Part shown: positions 11,327 through 23,081 of the stretch, piece after piece | Layout of the letters: every line of letters starts with the position of its first letter | How positions within the stretch are numbered: the stretch's first letter is position 1 | Assembly: GCA_019916065.1 (NCBI GenBank) | Contig: CM034241.1 | Location: forward strand, 8,531,223 to 8,595,222 | DNA length: 64,000 nucleotides | Reading direction: 5' to 3' | From: Vitellaria paradoxa | Lineage: Eukaryota > Streptophyta > Magnoliopsida > Ericales > Sapotaceae | Program-made: the position numbers and the translations under genes | The notes under the pieces: model-generated | Told to the model about the DNA's origin: nothing | The model's database searches: none | What the model saw: only the letters and a program-made list of their open reading frames with translations

Positions 11327-14037
11327 CACTACAAGAAAAAAGCTGATTACCAACTGACCATTACCAACCGATTACCAACAAATTACCAACTGATGTAAAA
11401 ATTGCTAAAATTTAGATAATTATCATCTCCTTACTGGCTAATCTAATTCAGTTGGTAAATTTTTGATTGATAATTAGTTAGTAAATTGGCGGGAAAAATA
11501 TTTACCAACCGATTACCAACTGTTTACAACTGGTTGGTACACGTTTTAGTTGGTAATCTAGCGGAAAGATTTTTCCCACCAAATTACCAACGGATTACAC
11601 ACCGAATAGTGTAATTGTTAGATGTTTCAGTTGGTCCTTCGGTTGGTAACTTGATGGTTAAATTATTACCAACCGCATTACCAACCGAAAAGTTCAGTTA
11701 GTCATGTAATCACCTGATGGGCAAATTGATACCAACCGCATTGCCAACTTGTAAGTTAGTTGGTAATTTATTTAATTGGTATTTAGTTAGTATTCTGTTG
11801 GTAATTAGATAGTGATGCATTGAGAATATGTTTAGCAACCAAATTACCAACCGACATTATCGGTTGTTAATTTATTTGGTAGGTTATCGGTTGATAATCC
11901 GTTAGTAATCAAGTGTGAGTATATTTACCAACTGCATTAACCACGGGCTTTAGTATTTGGTAATGCAGTCAGTTGGTAATCTATTGGTAATCAGTTGGTA
12001 ATCAAGCGGGAAAAGATGTACTAACCAAAATACCAACTGGATTTGTCAATTAGGAATCTAGCGATAATCAGTTGGTAATCTATTAGGAATATATATACTA
12101 ACAGAATAATGTATTCAGTTGGTAATTAGTTAGTAATCCAATGAAAATATATTTACCAACCAAATTAACGACGGAGCTTATCGGCCGGTAATATATTAGG
12201 TTGGTAATCAGTTGGTAATTAGTCGGTAATCCAGTGAGAAAATATTTTACCAACCTATTTACCGACGGAATAGTTTGGTTGATAATGTCATCGGTTGGTA
12301 TTCGGTTGGTAATAGGGTGAGAAAATATTTTTACCAACCGAATTACCAACTGATGGCTCGATTGGTAATTCATCGGTTGGTATTCGGTTGGTAATCCGTT
12401 GGTAATAGGGTGAGAAAATATTTTTACCAACCGAATTACCAACTACTTACCAACCAAAAATTTTACAATTTGCATTGAACATTAAAAAAAAGGAAATTTC
12501 TAATTTCAACATTTTTATAATTAATTACAATTAATTTTATATTAAGAAATATTTGTAATTAATTATATATATTTATATATGGCATGGAAATGTTTCATGA
12601 TTTATTTAATTCATGTGATACAACCTTTAGATAAGTAAATTCATGCGTTTTTTGATAACATAGTATGGTTCATACATATTGGGTTCGGTGTTTATATATA
12701 TTATAGTTAATGTTGTTACAAGATCTAAAGTTTGAACTATATAATATATGCATTTCACTTAATTCACAATCCATACATGTAACTCGCCAGGTCTATAAAT
12801 AAATTTTTTTTTTGAATTGTATTTTATTCTATTTAACTTTATTTTTCATTTTTAAGGTCCCTAATTATACTTAGTATTACTTTATTGGAATCATCTACGT
12901 CCATTGTATATAATTTAATTGACTAGGAGGAAAAAATTTTATACAATTTATATTAGCAATATTAAATTTTCATGTTAATGAATTAGTGACAAATGCATGT
13001 TAGGATTATAATTGTTTAAGACACAGGGTTTAGGGTATATGATTTGGGATTTGGATTTAGTTTAATAATTAAAATAATTTTCACATATTAGGCACCTTAC
13101 TGACCTACTAATTTTTTTTCCCCTAAGGCCTCAACTCGCTTAGACAAGTAATTTATTTATCACATTAATTTGGGGTTTGCAAGTTTGATGTGTTTTTTGG
13201 TGAATTAATGATGCCAACCGGATTTGAGTTTATGGGATTTTAATTGAATGGATGATTTTGTGTGTCTTGATTGTTTTATTTTGCGGAGTTGTTATGTTAA
13301 ATACAGGTTGGTAATAGGTTAGTAATAAAAGTTTAATTACCAACTATTTTAACCAGTTGGTAAACTACCAACCGAATTCGGTTGGCAACCATAAGCATTA
13401 GCAACTAAAACTTTGGTTGGTGATTTTTCAACCAGTAAAATTACCAACCAATCACAACAATTGGCAAAATTAACAACAGACAATTTAGCAACTAATAAAA
13501 TAGTTGGTAAATTACCCACCAAAAATTTTACTATTGCAGACCAATAATAGCAGTTGGTAATTACCAACTACATTTCGGTTAATTACCAACTAACATTTTG
13601 GTGGACAAAATACCAACTAACAATATCGGTTGCTACAAAGTAATTTTTGATTGGTATATTATAAAATATCAATTTAATATTCAATAACAAATTACCAACC
13701 AAAAGTTAAACAATACCAACTAACAAATCGATTGGCAATTACCAACCGAAAAATCAATTGGCAATAACAATTTCAGTTGGTAATTACCAACCAAAATTTT
13801 TAAACTTAATTTCATATCAATAACAAATTAGCAACTAATTTATTTAATTTACTAACCGAAATTCGGTTGGTAATTATCAACCAACCTTAAAAAATTTGGT
13901 TGGTAAACATTACCAACTAGGGTTTTTGCCACCGACCAAAATCGGTTGGTAATCAGTTGATAATCCATAATTACCAACCGAATTTAGCTTATTACCAACC
14001 AATTTTGTCAGTTGGTAATCAGATTTTTCTAGGAGTG
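11327..14037. mobile_element. Non-autonomous CACTA element nested in the MULE transposase, 2711 bp
   Basis: Starts CACTACAAGAAAAAA at 11327; the other end read on the minus strand is CACTCCTAGAAAAAT. The ~35 bp imperfect TIRs continue into TGATTACCAACTGAC on both sides. Target duplication is CGT at 11324-11326 and 14038-14040, the 3 bp size of CACTA (En/Spm) elements. Both arms (11340-12460 and 13300-14030) are packed with direct and inverted TTACCAAC / GTTGGTAA units, the sub-terminal repeat pattern bound by the CACTA accessory protein. The middle (12460-13300) is AT-rich and has no transposase. Removing the element and one CGT joins GAC ACG to GTG ATA in frame. Confidence 0.95.
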
Positions 14038-14040
14038 CGT
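14038..14040. repeat. CACTA target-site duplication, right copy
   Basis: CGT immediately after TAGGAGTG; matches 11324-11326. The host reading frame continues into it. Confidence 0.9.
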
Positions 14041-14971
14041 GTCTTCATTTGAGATCAATCCACACCCATGCAATATTGATTGCCCGTGATGGTTTACCCC
14101 CACAAAGGGGGCAAATGGCATAGAATATCTATTAACCAAATATATCGTGTCAAATGTCACAACGTCACCAAACTCGTTGAAAACAGCTCTACTCCTGGCA
14201 TCCACCCAAAAAACATTCTTCAGTAGGCCATCTTTATCTAAATCCGTAATGCAGAAGAAATCGGCATTATCTAACATCCTTCTCACAAAGTAATTCTCCA
14301 TAGCCGTGGCATCACCTTTCCCAAGCTCTAAATGCCTAACATAGTCCAGATAATTCCGACAATCTTTCTCTAGAAATGGCAACTGGTCATATCCCCCTCC
14401 CTCAACAATGAACGAATTGAAACTTTTGTTCAGTCTCACGCCAGCTTTCGCATTAACTAAAAGTTTTGTTTTCACTACTGCATTAAGAACTTTGTGGCAT
14501 CGGTGAAATTGAGCTTTCCCTGGACTTACCCCATGGTTATGTTGACGTTCAATTTTGTTCAACTTCCACTTTCCATCAGCCAATAACGCTGCAGTAATCT
14601 TAGCTTTACAATTTGTTTTTGTTTGTGGGTGGAATTGATGAACTTTGACTCCTCTTAATCTTTGGTTTCCAGAATGATTACAAGCCACCGTGACATACCT
14701 TAGCTCTCCTCCTACTTTTTTAGAAGTTCTTATAGACATTCCAAATCCTTTTTCCTTTGCATACTTCTTGTAAAAATTGACAACATCATCAATGGAATCA
14801 AACAACATTCCAGCCTTAGGCTTCTCTATTTTCTCTTTTGCATTCTTAATTTCCTCTATTTCATTCTCATGCTTCCTTTCGTCGAATCCCATGCTCTGAG
14901 AGCTTTTTGAACTTTCTTCTTCCATGTCACTGGAATGTCAAAGACAAAGTGAATTTGATCCAAAGAAAAAA

Positions 14972-15431
14972 TTTCTAGGGTACAAGAATGAACCAGGAAT
15001 TGAAGGACGAGATGCAATAATCAAGTGAGAGGAGGAGTCTTACCACACGAACGAGGTTGAAGATGAGGAGTTAGTGACACCGGAAGTGGAGGAGGGAGCC
15101 GTCGGCGTCGGCTTCAACGCCATGCGCTATCGATATCGAGACCGAGGGTGAGAGAGAGGCGACTAACCACGCTTGAGAGAGGCGCTTCGCACGGCTAGAG
15201 TCCGATGTCGATGGCGACTCTATTCGCTTGGTTCTCTTTTGTCTCTCAATCGAGTTTGATGAAGACAATGAACAGGGAGGCGGTAAAGAACGATTGAGGG
15301 AGGTGGTGTGGAACGAAGAAGATGGAAAGATTTGATTTACTTTCATTTTTTTTTTTTTTTTGCTTATGTGGCAGTGCCACCTAGGATGTTTGTAAAAATG
15401 GGTGTAACTGGATGTGGTGCTAGGCTTACTG
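14972..15431 (-). repeat. MULE right terminal inverted repeat with transposase leader exon
   Basis: About 460 bp, partner of the left TIR. On the minus strand it supplies the transposase promoter side and a 5' leader exon. A strong donor TGTG/GTAAGACT sits near 15040 and an acceptor CATTCCAG/TGAC lies just upstream of the ATG at 14925. An open frame on the minus strand here (15346-15071) is leader or chance coding, not a separate gene. Confidence 0.85.
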
Positions 15432-15440
15432 TTTTAAATA
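15432..15440. repeat. MULE target-site duplication, right copy
   Basis: TTTTAAATA, the partner of 7021-7029 with one mismatch at the last base. Confidence 0.8.
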
Positions 15441-18229
15441 AAGGATTTAGATGTAACCAAGATAAGTTTGATTGGATTAATAAGTACTACAATAAATGGT
15501 GTTTAATAAAATTAATAAAACTTGATTACATCTTAGTCATTCATTCGAGCACGGAACCCAAAGTATACAAGAAGTCATTGTCATTGGCGCGCGGAGAGGT
15601 TCGTGGCGAGTCACGTGCATTGGTGAAGATGTGGCATTCGCACCGGAAAGGTGGGAATGGATTGTGCACCCAAATTTGATATGTTTGATTGACAATCCAT
15701 GCTTACTCTTGGATTCATAGGTTTTTTATTTAAAGGGAGCAAGATGATTTATTTTTAATTTATTTGGCAAAGAATCAAGGATTACGTGGATCCAATTTTT
15801 GAATGATTCAATTGTGGTAGAGTTTCCTTGGCTAACCATAAAAAGTCACACAAAGTATTAATTTTATTTTCTCATTAAATTATCTTTTTCCTTAATAAAT
15901 CCAAGTTCCAAACATACGGTTAAGGACCACACTTCAAATTTCCTCAAAACTCCAAGTAAAAACAGATATATACATAAATTTCAATGTGAGCATTCAACCA
16001 CCCCCACCGCTGACAAAAAAAAAAAAAAAAACGTTGTTTGTCAAAAGAGTACACCCACATGATTTGCAAATCCTCAAGAGTGCTTAAGATTAATATCCTT
16101 CAATTCTTCAACTATGAAATATTTGCCAATCCTCATTAGCCCGAGATTAACTTCAATTCCTCAACTGCGAAATTGATGTCTGCCTGGAACTCTGGCAGGG
16201 ACTTTTCAGCATCTTGTCTGCTTGTCATTCCCCATTAATAGTATATGATGAAGCAACATTCCCCCACTGGAAAAAGAAGAATAAAATTCAACAACAAGAA
16301 CATTGAACAATTTGTCACGAAGAATCAAAACCATATCACCCCAAAGAAAAGACCCAACTACTACGCTAAAAGAAGACAACAAGCACCCACGGTGAAGCAG
16401 CCATTATGTCAAACATGTGATAGGCAAACAAACAATCAGATGAAAAAGAGAACAAACACTTCGATGCCATTTGAGTTTATAAACCTCTCTCTGGGGAATT
16501 TTAATCACAAAGTTCTCACATGGTGCCTACCCGTGCAAATGAAAAGATAACACACGCTTGTGCAAAAGGATATCAGATAACTAAACAAAAAATCCACAGA
16601 GAAGTTCCAAAAATAATGCTTCAAAGTTTTTTCTTTCTTTCTTTTTTTTTTTTTTTTTAAATTAGCATGTATTCAGAGAACTTTAAACATTTACTACTTT
16701 GAAGTGAATACAAGAAAACTAGAGTAGGCTGTGAAGAGGCTGACTGAGTATAGATTAGACAACAAATAGGCAGCTGGTCCAGGCAACCCTGACTCTGTAG
16801 AAGACAGGCTCCTTGGTTTCAAAAAAAAAACGATCCTGAAACCGTGTCTTGTCAAGCACAAAGTATGACTCCTCCATATTTTATTTGAGAAACCCCTCAC
16901 TAGAGAATACCCATTCTTCCCCCGTAGTTTAATCCATATAAATTTAAATAACTGGAAACAAATAAAGAGAAGGTGGAGAAGATATCATAGAATTTCAAGC
17001 GTGAAACGTCATTTAATGGAATCCAACCAACTATTTTTTTTTTTTTCACTTTTTTCTAAACTTCGAGTGGGTATAAATTTCATCTGAGAAGAGAGGAATT
17101 TTTTGCATAATAGGTGGCCCATACCAAATACAATTGGGGGTTATTAAAAGTTTATCACCTCAACCAAGATTCAATCAAAAAGTTGCTATTTAAAACAAGT
17201 GGCAAACCACTTCTTCCAACAAGTGACGTCAAGAATATCAACAGGGATGCATCCGGCTTTCTAAGAATATGTGAGTTTTTTTTTTTTTAAATAAAAGTAA
17301 TGCTTTAATGAATGTTTAATTTTGCACAAGAGTGCTATATGAAGAAAAGAGATGAGCTAATCATTAGTTTAGCCCAAAAGAAAAAGGAATAATCAATGGC
17401 TTCAGAGAAGTTCATATGCAGGAAAGAATAATTGTTAAAACTTAAAGAAGCTAGAAGGCTCTGACTAAATGGAATAATTAGGTTGTGAATAAATACATAT
17501 CACGAACAAGTGGTTACACCAAGGGCTTCAAAAAAAAAGTTGGTAATTTTATGCAGATAGCAGCCTAGATGGATTCTGTTTAAAGTTAGTAATCCATTGA
17601 AGGAATCGCACAGGATTTGAATCAAGGAAAGTAATACTTCATAGCAATACAAAAGCTATTGCACCAAATATGCCCGCGTCTCCACAGAATCCATTTCTAC
17701 ATAAAAACTATTAATTTAGTTCAATTATCCACATAAAAGAAAGGGGGGGGGGGGAGACAGACCAACTGAGATGAACAAAAACAATATGAAATCATATGGA
17801 CAAATCATATTGGGAGAGGGGGCGGAAGGAGAATGTAGAAGATGCCTGCACTAACAATCACAATTTCTCAAAATTATTTAGGGATGATTATACCTTACTC
17901 TCTTGGTTAAAAAAGAGGCTAAAATGGAAATTAGAGAAGCTAGATATAGGCATTCAGTGAACCATATAGCAAGTTGGGGACAAAAAATGAGGAAAAAACT
18001 ATCCATAGGTTGGGTAAAATAAGAGAAAGAAATGTAAGGACTTATACCAAGTTATGCATATAAATAATGAGAATAGAAAAGTTTTGGTAAAAGAAGAGGA
18101 TTTAAAGAAGTGTGGAGAAGTTATTTTAATAAATTATTTAATAGTTGTCCCAAGTACAATTTAGGAGATCTTAGTAACTCTATCGAGGATAGAAATACAA
18201 GTTTTATACGCGGAATTAGATGAGCAAAA
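15441..18229. other. Intergenic DNA
   Basis: No gene I can support. Short open frames at 15308-15679, 16245-16550 and 16694-16900 lack domains or conservation features. A possible terminal exon on the minus strand at 16217-16136 is treated as a finding. 16085-16170 contains a small tandem duplication (TTCAATTCYTCAACT twice). Homopolymers lie at 16014-16031, 16644-16659 and a G run at 17743-17754. Confidence 0.45.
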
Positions 18230-19220
18230 ATGATATTCAGATTGAAGTTTGGAAGTGCTTAGGGAATGATAGGATATTGACTAAATTGTTTAATAGTATC
18301 TTACATACCAATAAAGATGTCTAACGAATGGAGAAAAACTATTTTAGTGCCTATCTATAATAATAAAGGGGGACATCCAAGAGTGTAAACAACTATCAGG
18401 GCACTAAAGATATGAGTCACACCATGAAACTTTGAAAGAGAGTGACTGGGACTAGGCTAAGGCGTATGACAAAAATATCAAAGAACTAATTTGATTTTTT
18501 GCGCGGTAGATCAACTATGAAAACTATTTTCCTAATAAGAATATTAATGGAAAAAAACAAAGAGAAGTGAAGAAAGATCTTCACATGATTTTTCTTCACC
18601 AAGGATCAGCTCTAAGACCTTATACTTTCACTTTATGGACAAGCTTCGAAAGCATGTTCAAGATGATATCACTAGGTTTATGTTGTTTGCACATTATATT
18701 ATATTGATAGATGAAACTGGGTCTAGGGTTAGTCATAGGTTAAAATTTTGGAGAAGCGCTTTATAATCGAGGGGTTCTGGAGTAAGTAGGACTAAAACAA
18801 AGTATCTGCATTGTAAATTATTCAGTAAACCTAAAATTACGAATGAGGACATGGGAAAATTGAGGATTAAGAAGGGCTGAGAAGTAATCATTTTCGATAT
18901 CTTAGATCAATTATTCATGTAAATGGAGGGATAGAAGATAATGCTATCTGGTAGATTCGAGTTGACTAGTTAAAATGGAGAAGTGCTTTGATGTTTGACT
19001 TGACCAGAGCATACCTATTAAGCTTAACAAAAAATTTATAGGACGATTATAAAATCGACTATATTTTATTGTATAAACTGTTGGGCCAATATAGAGGGGC
19101 ATGTTTTGAAGGGAACAAAGGATGAGTGGTAATTTTTGGACATAATGGGCCTTAAGGGATTTCTCTCGATAAATCAAGCCTCAACACATAAAAAGGAAAA
19201 ATAAAAGGTACAAACTCAGA
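18230..19220 (+). pseudogene. LINE (non-LTR) reverse-transcriptase relic
   Basis: Translation on the + strand with stops and frame changes matches a common plant LINE polymerase in order: EWRKTILVPIYNNKG (~18331), a degraded NYRGI/SHTMKLWERV region, a degraded NQFGF/GRST segment, a degraded GLHQGSALSPYLF segment (~18590-18635), a degraded FADDIVLIDE box with VYVVCTLYYIDR at ~18675, and the downstream STILYCINCWA block (~19060). Stops are scattered throughout, so it is dead. The last part (18955-19100) is homologous to 32870-32985, so both belong to one LINE family. Confidence 0.8.
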
Positions 19221-19249
19221 TGAGCCAACAACATGGAAACTTGGGTCAC

Positions 19250-19700
19250 ACGAAATTATTTGTAAACGCTATAAAAGGGAACTAATCTAAAAAGCACATA
19301 TATAGATACAAGATACAAACATATATTACAAACAGCAGGAATGTTAAAAAAATATCTTCTTCTATACGCTTTTATTAGTTCTATATATGAAAATAACATA
19401 CACTAGAAAACAAAATCAATTATTCAAGACACAATTCAACATACAAAAGTTAAAACATGACAAAATATGAGATAAAAGATTTTATGATTTATAGGTTTCG
19501 GTTATTCAAATCTAGGCTTGTCTTAATCATAAGTTTTGAATAAAAAATAATAAAATAATTAGATACGTCACGTGAAATGTTTTACACGTATGCTGGTGTA
19601 TCCGAGAAGAAGTATGTGTATCCAATACATGTCAAAACGAATACAACACCCATTTTGAAATGTTCATGCTTCATAAGAACTAACATTGACCAAATTTTAT
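19250..19700 (+). repeat. Dispersed repeat, second copy near 61080
   Basis: Shares with 61080-61500 the segments AAGATTTTATRATTTWTA, TTATTCAAATCTAGGCTTGT/CTATTCAAATCTCGATTCTA, GTCTTAATCAT and a tail of ACACGTAT-GTGTATCC type. No TIR or coding was found. The family is unidentified. Confidence 0.5.
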
Positions 19701-20899
19701 TAAAATGTACCCATTTTTTGTTTATCAAATAGAAGCATAGCAACACAATGGGGAGGTAAGTGGATGAAAAATTAAATAGGAGATTTGCTAACATTTTTGA
19801 ATTTTAACAAACACAGATAAATGAATAGTAAGAGCAACAACTGATTATCATTATTAGATTAAGCAAGGTTGCTGATAAAAAATAACAAGAAGAAGTCAGA
19901 CAGATCTCACACATGAAGAAACGAGCACGCCGCATTTAGAGATCACAATGAGATGGGTCAAGCCAATGCATCACCCAAGTATTACATAAAAGCAATAAAA
20001 TTGTTTAATCCAACATAATGGGAACTTCAAGCGTAAGAAGTGGACGCCAAGTTGAGTTTTTAATAACAGAACAAAAAGCCTTCTTTAATTTACAAGATGT
20101 AAAACACATGAAATGCATAAACTTTTAGTGATTCTAAAGAAAATAAACTGTCAAATTTAAGAAACCAAGCCAGATACCAAACTAGCTTCGTGTATTGCAT
20201 TAAATTTTTAAGAGGACTTCTTCCACATCATGGACCAGGATTCTAAATTATAGCAGCCACTTCACCATGTGCTGGTTTCCTTACTAGGTGGCAATGTCAA
20301 CAAGTTTCATTCAGTACCAATTCCACTAAAAAAAATTCCCATTAAAATTTTCACTGCTAGATTAAGATGTTGAAAAAAGAAAAGTAGTTCTTCAACAACT
20401 GGATAAAACCTTATTTGTCTCCTATGCTCCCATATCTTATCAGATAAATTCTACTGTGACTTCATGATAACTTTGGCAAAGCACAACATACAAAAATGTC
20501 ACAAGGCATGTGAAACAAGAAACCAAAAATATACGGGCTAGAACATAACTGCTAAGCAAACAAAACATTGTAGTTGAAGACAGCAGAGATGTAACCCAAA
20601 AATAAATAAACAACACATATAAATTCCCAAATTAAGAAAACAATACAATTCTAAACACACTGCCTTAATCTAATTAAGATGGATAAAAAGAAAGCAAGGC
20701 ACAACACACACTTCTACACAAAGAATAGGCTAAAAATACGAAGTTATTCAATCAACAATTTAATCTTAATGGTGCAAAGAATGAAAGTCCGAATTAAGGA
20801 CGAAGAGAATGATCAGAATCTCCATCAAATGTCATATACCAGTTGTAAAACCTTACTTCATCAAAAGATGAGGTCCCAGTAAAGATACCTTGCATTTCT
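19701..20899. other. Intergenic / possible 3' untranslated region of the F-box gene
   Basis: No coding region supported. On the minus strand AATGCAAG/GTATCTTT (~20889) just after the F-box stop fits a splice donor, so the F-box transcript may have an intron in its 3' UTR. The remainder is AT-rich without recognisable elements. Confidence 0.4.
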
Positions 20900-22159
20900 T
20901 CATTCATATTCAAATTGAATCTCCACATGCAAATATTTTCTCATAAGTCTGACGATGGATGAGGTAAACTTGGCTAACGTTTGGCATTCTTCATGGGTCT
21001 TGGCCTCAGAAACAACCCCATAAATGACTAGCCTCCTAAGATTGGGGCACCTTTCAAGGACTCCTGCAACCCAATGTGAGAACAGATCACTGATCACCGT
21101 CCATCCAAGTTCCAACACAACCACATTTTCAAATTGAAATGGACCTAGCAAGCCATATTGAACTGCTCCATCTCTTAGATCATAACATAATGACAGCTGA
21201 CTCAACAATGGAAAGCATTGAGATATAGTCTCTAAATCCACAACCTCATCCTCATCATCAAAAACAACACCCCAAAGCCGAAGCCTTCTCAATTTTGCTG
21301 ATTTTGAGATCATATGATGAAACTTTGGCCACATGATTGTGAAATTACTAACATCTACAACCTCGAGGTTTTCAGTACCCTCACCAATATCAATTTGGAT
21401 GACACTAACGTCATCAATCTTGAGATACCTCAAGGACCCCTTGCTGACAAGCTCGAAAACCTCAAGCGTGCAGTCTTTCAAGTGCAACTTCTCAAGGCTA
21501 TCAGCCTCCAATATAAACTTGTCTAAACTGATAGACTCGACAAAAATATCTTTCAAGGACGCACTATTAAGTTCCATTGTTGTCTGAGCATCTGACATGG
21601 CAATATCGAGATTGGTAAGAGCCAAAACCTCAATTTTTGGGCAAGCAGTGAGCAAAAGATTCAAATCCAATGCCGAGACACTAACATAGCTCAAAGAAAG
21701 AGACTTCAAGCAAGGAAATTTCTGATAACTTGGTTCAACACCTGTTATAGAATTATGGGCCAAAGACAATACTTCCAGCTTTTGTCGACCGCATTTTTCA
21801 AGAATATTAATGCTTGGAGTTGTCCTTACATTATAATGTAACTTGCGCAAGGTTTCCCTGGTATACATCAGCCATGCAATCACCGGAGCAGCTGAAAACT
21901 CATCAATTTCATCCATAGTAATCGATAGGCATTGGAGTCCAGTGGTCTGCAAAATTGTTTGAGTAATAAGAATTTCTAATCTACTTGTAGTTAGATCGTG
22001 GTACACAGACCAGTCATTCGAATTGAAACAAAGTGTATGGAGGTGGTTCCGCCAAGCCTCTCGCCATTTTCTGCAAGTCGTAGATGCTATAACAACATCA
22101 CGTGCTGCCCCAAGTCGGGAGAGTATGTTTCCAATGACTTCAACAGGAAGGCACTCCAT
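20900..22159 (-). CDS. F-box/LRR-repeat protein, ortholog of Arabidopsis At1g67190
   Basis: Intact 419-codon open frame, MECLPVEVIGNILSRLG... to ...VEIQFEYE. The ATG at 22159 is preferred over the in-frame TTG two codons upstream. The N-terminal F-box (residues ~1-45: LPVEVIGNILSRLG, VVIASTTCRKWREAW) is the Skp1-binding module of SCF E3 ubiquitin ligases. The rest is a leucine-rich-repeat array (LEVLSLAHNSI, LKSLSLSYVSVSALDLNLLL, LEKLHLKDC, LRRLRLWGVVFDDEDE, VVVLELGWTVISDLFSHWV) expected to bind a substrate. Length, order and the C-terminal LMRKYLHVEIQFEYE agree closely with the Arabidopsis protein from memory. Substrate is unknown. Uninterrupted coding with no lesions makes it the cleanest gene in the window. 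Confidence 0.95.
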   Translation of the reverse strand: MECLPVEVIGNILSRLGAARDVVIASTTCRKWREAWRNHLHTLCFNSNDWSVYHDLTTSRLEILITQTILQTTGLQCLSITMDEIDEFSAAPVIAWLMYTRETLRKLHYNVRTTPSINILEKCGRQKLEVLSLAHNSITGVEPSYQKFPCLKSLSLSYVSVSALDLNLLLTACPKIEVLALTNLDIAMSDAQTTMELNSASLKDIFVESISLDKFILEADSLEKLHLKDCTLEVFELVSKGSLRYLKIDDVSVIQIDIGEGTENLEVVDVSNFTIMWPKFHHMISKSAKLRRLRLWGVVFDDEDEVVDLETISQCFPLLSQLSLCYDLRDGAVQYGLLGPFQFENVVVLELGWTVISDLFSHWVAGVLERCPNLRRLVIYGVVSEAKTHEECQTLAKFTSSIVRLMRKYLHVEIQFEYE

Positions 22160-23045
22160 ACCCAATCAAAAGAATAAGAAACAAAAAATCTCCAAAAGCT
22201 AGCCCACCAAATTGCAATCAAAACTTCGAAGTAGAAAAACCCAGCCAGCTGATAAACACAATGCAGATCATCAAGAAATCTTTTCTCAGAGACAAATAAT
22301 TCAGCAAATCCAAGACTGATCAGAACCCGGAAAAAGATCACCCAGATCTTTTACAAATCCAAAAATATCATCATCTTCAATCACAAATTCAAGAGAAAAC
22401 CCAGATCAATCTAATTTTTTTAGGGTTTTCACGCCAACAATCATTCAAAAGTCAACTGACTCCAATCACCCAACCTAGCATAAGGGTACTAACAGAAAAA
22501 TCCAGTTGCTAGTGTCTTCAAAATGAACAAGCCAATTTTGCAAGCAAACGAAATGAGTAAATAAAATAAATAAAAACCTCTTCTGAATATCAGAATTTCA
22601 GTGGTTTGGGTATTACTTGAAGGACCACAATATGATCAGATTTCAAGGACTATGCATCAACTGACCAAACTAACCCTACTCCTGCAATCAAAGAATCAAA
22701 GAGAGGTTAAATGGGAGCTAGATTACAAACTAGCATATCAAATGGAAAAAAAAAATCACAAAATTTGATAGATTCCAAAAACTTTTGTGGTCTTACCAGG
22801 ACATCGGATAGGCATGAACTCCCAAAACAGAATCAAATCAGATTGGTTGAACAATCAAATTCAAGCCTGCATATGACAACATCTAGAGGAAAAGAACGAT
22901 GATAGGCAGCGAAGATTCGATGAAACTGAGGTGGTTTGGAACACGGAGGGCAAGGAATAGAATTGGGACTTCGAATCCGATTCGATCGAGAAGAAAAATA
23001 CATAAAAGGTTAGTGGTCAAGCTGAGCGAGACGCAAGATGGATGG

Positions 23046-23081
<36 letters not shown>

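Larger units (their letters stand above)
9057..14925 (-). pseudogene. FAR1/FHY3-type MULE transposase, disrupted
   Basis: The ATG at 14925 follows a leader intron. The first 298 codons (14925-14029) carry an acidic/basic N-terminus, a FAR1 DNA-binding domain (about residues 43-135, with VACNHSG, TNCKAKI and the RQHNHG zinc-ligand end) and the start of the MULE transposase core, FGDVVTFDTIY with the first catalytic Asp. The CACTA element interrupts after NEDT; coding resumes at ~11323 as VIFKWLFQ, then MRNAIEDVFSNTRHRWCLWH. The SWIM zinc finger CNCRLFESKGILCMH is near 10545-10500. Lesions: TAA at 11248-11246, TGA at 10843-10841, TAG at 10714-10712, frameshifts near 10660 and 10170. Each stop differs by one C-to-T change from the codon expected for the family. 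A basic RGRPPSKRK tail and several short repeated 3' exons follow (9530-10060). Confidence 0.9.
7030..15431 (-). mobile_element. Mutator-like element (MULE), FAR1 type, 8402 bp
   Basis: The element starts CAGTAAG at 7030 and ends CTTACTG at 15431. It is flanked by TTTTAAATT (7021-7029) and TTTTAAATA (15432-15440), a 9 bp target duplication matching at 8 of 9 bases, the size expected for MULEs. Terminal inverted repeats of about 460-470 bp lie at 7030-7500 and 14972-15431. A FAR1/FHY3-type transposase runs leftward from the right TIR but is broken by stops, frameshifts and a nested CACTA element (11327-14037). The left third (7500-9050) has no recognised coding. The copy cannot supply its own transposase, although its ends look intact. 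Confidence 0.92.

Noticed and set aside
12098..12442. Open frame on the minus strand inside the CACTA arm (also 13349-13567)
   Set aside because: Its sequence is just the TTGGTAA repeat translated (NYQ/LVGK-type repeats); not a gene.
11340..14030. Short spaced TTACCAAC repeats resembling a CRISPR-like or satellite array
   Set aside because: Units are in both orientations with irregular spacing, lie in two arms inside CACTA ends, and the genome is plant. They are CACTA sub-terminal repeats.
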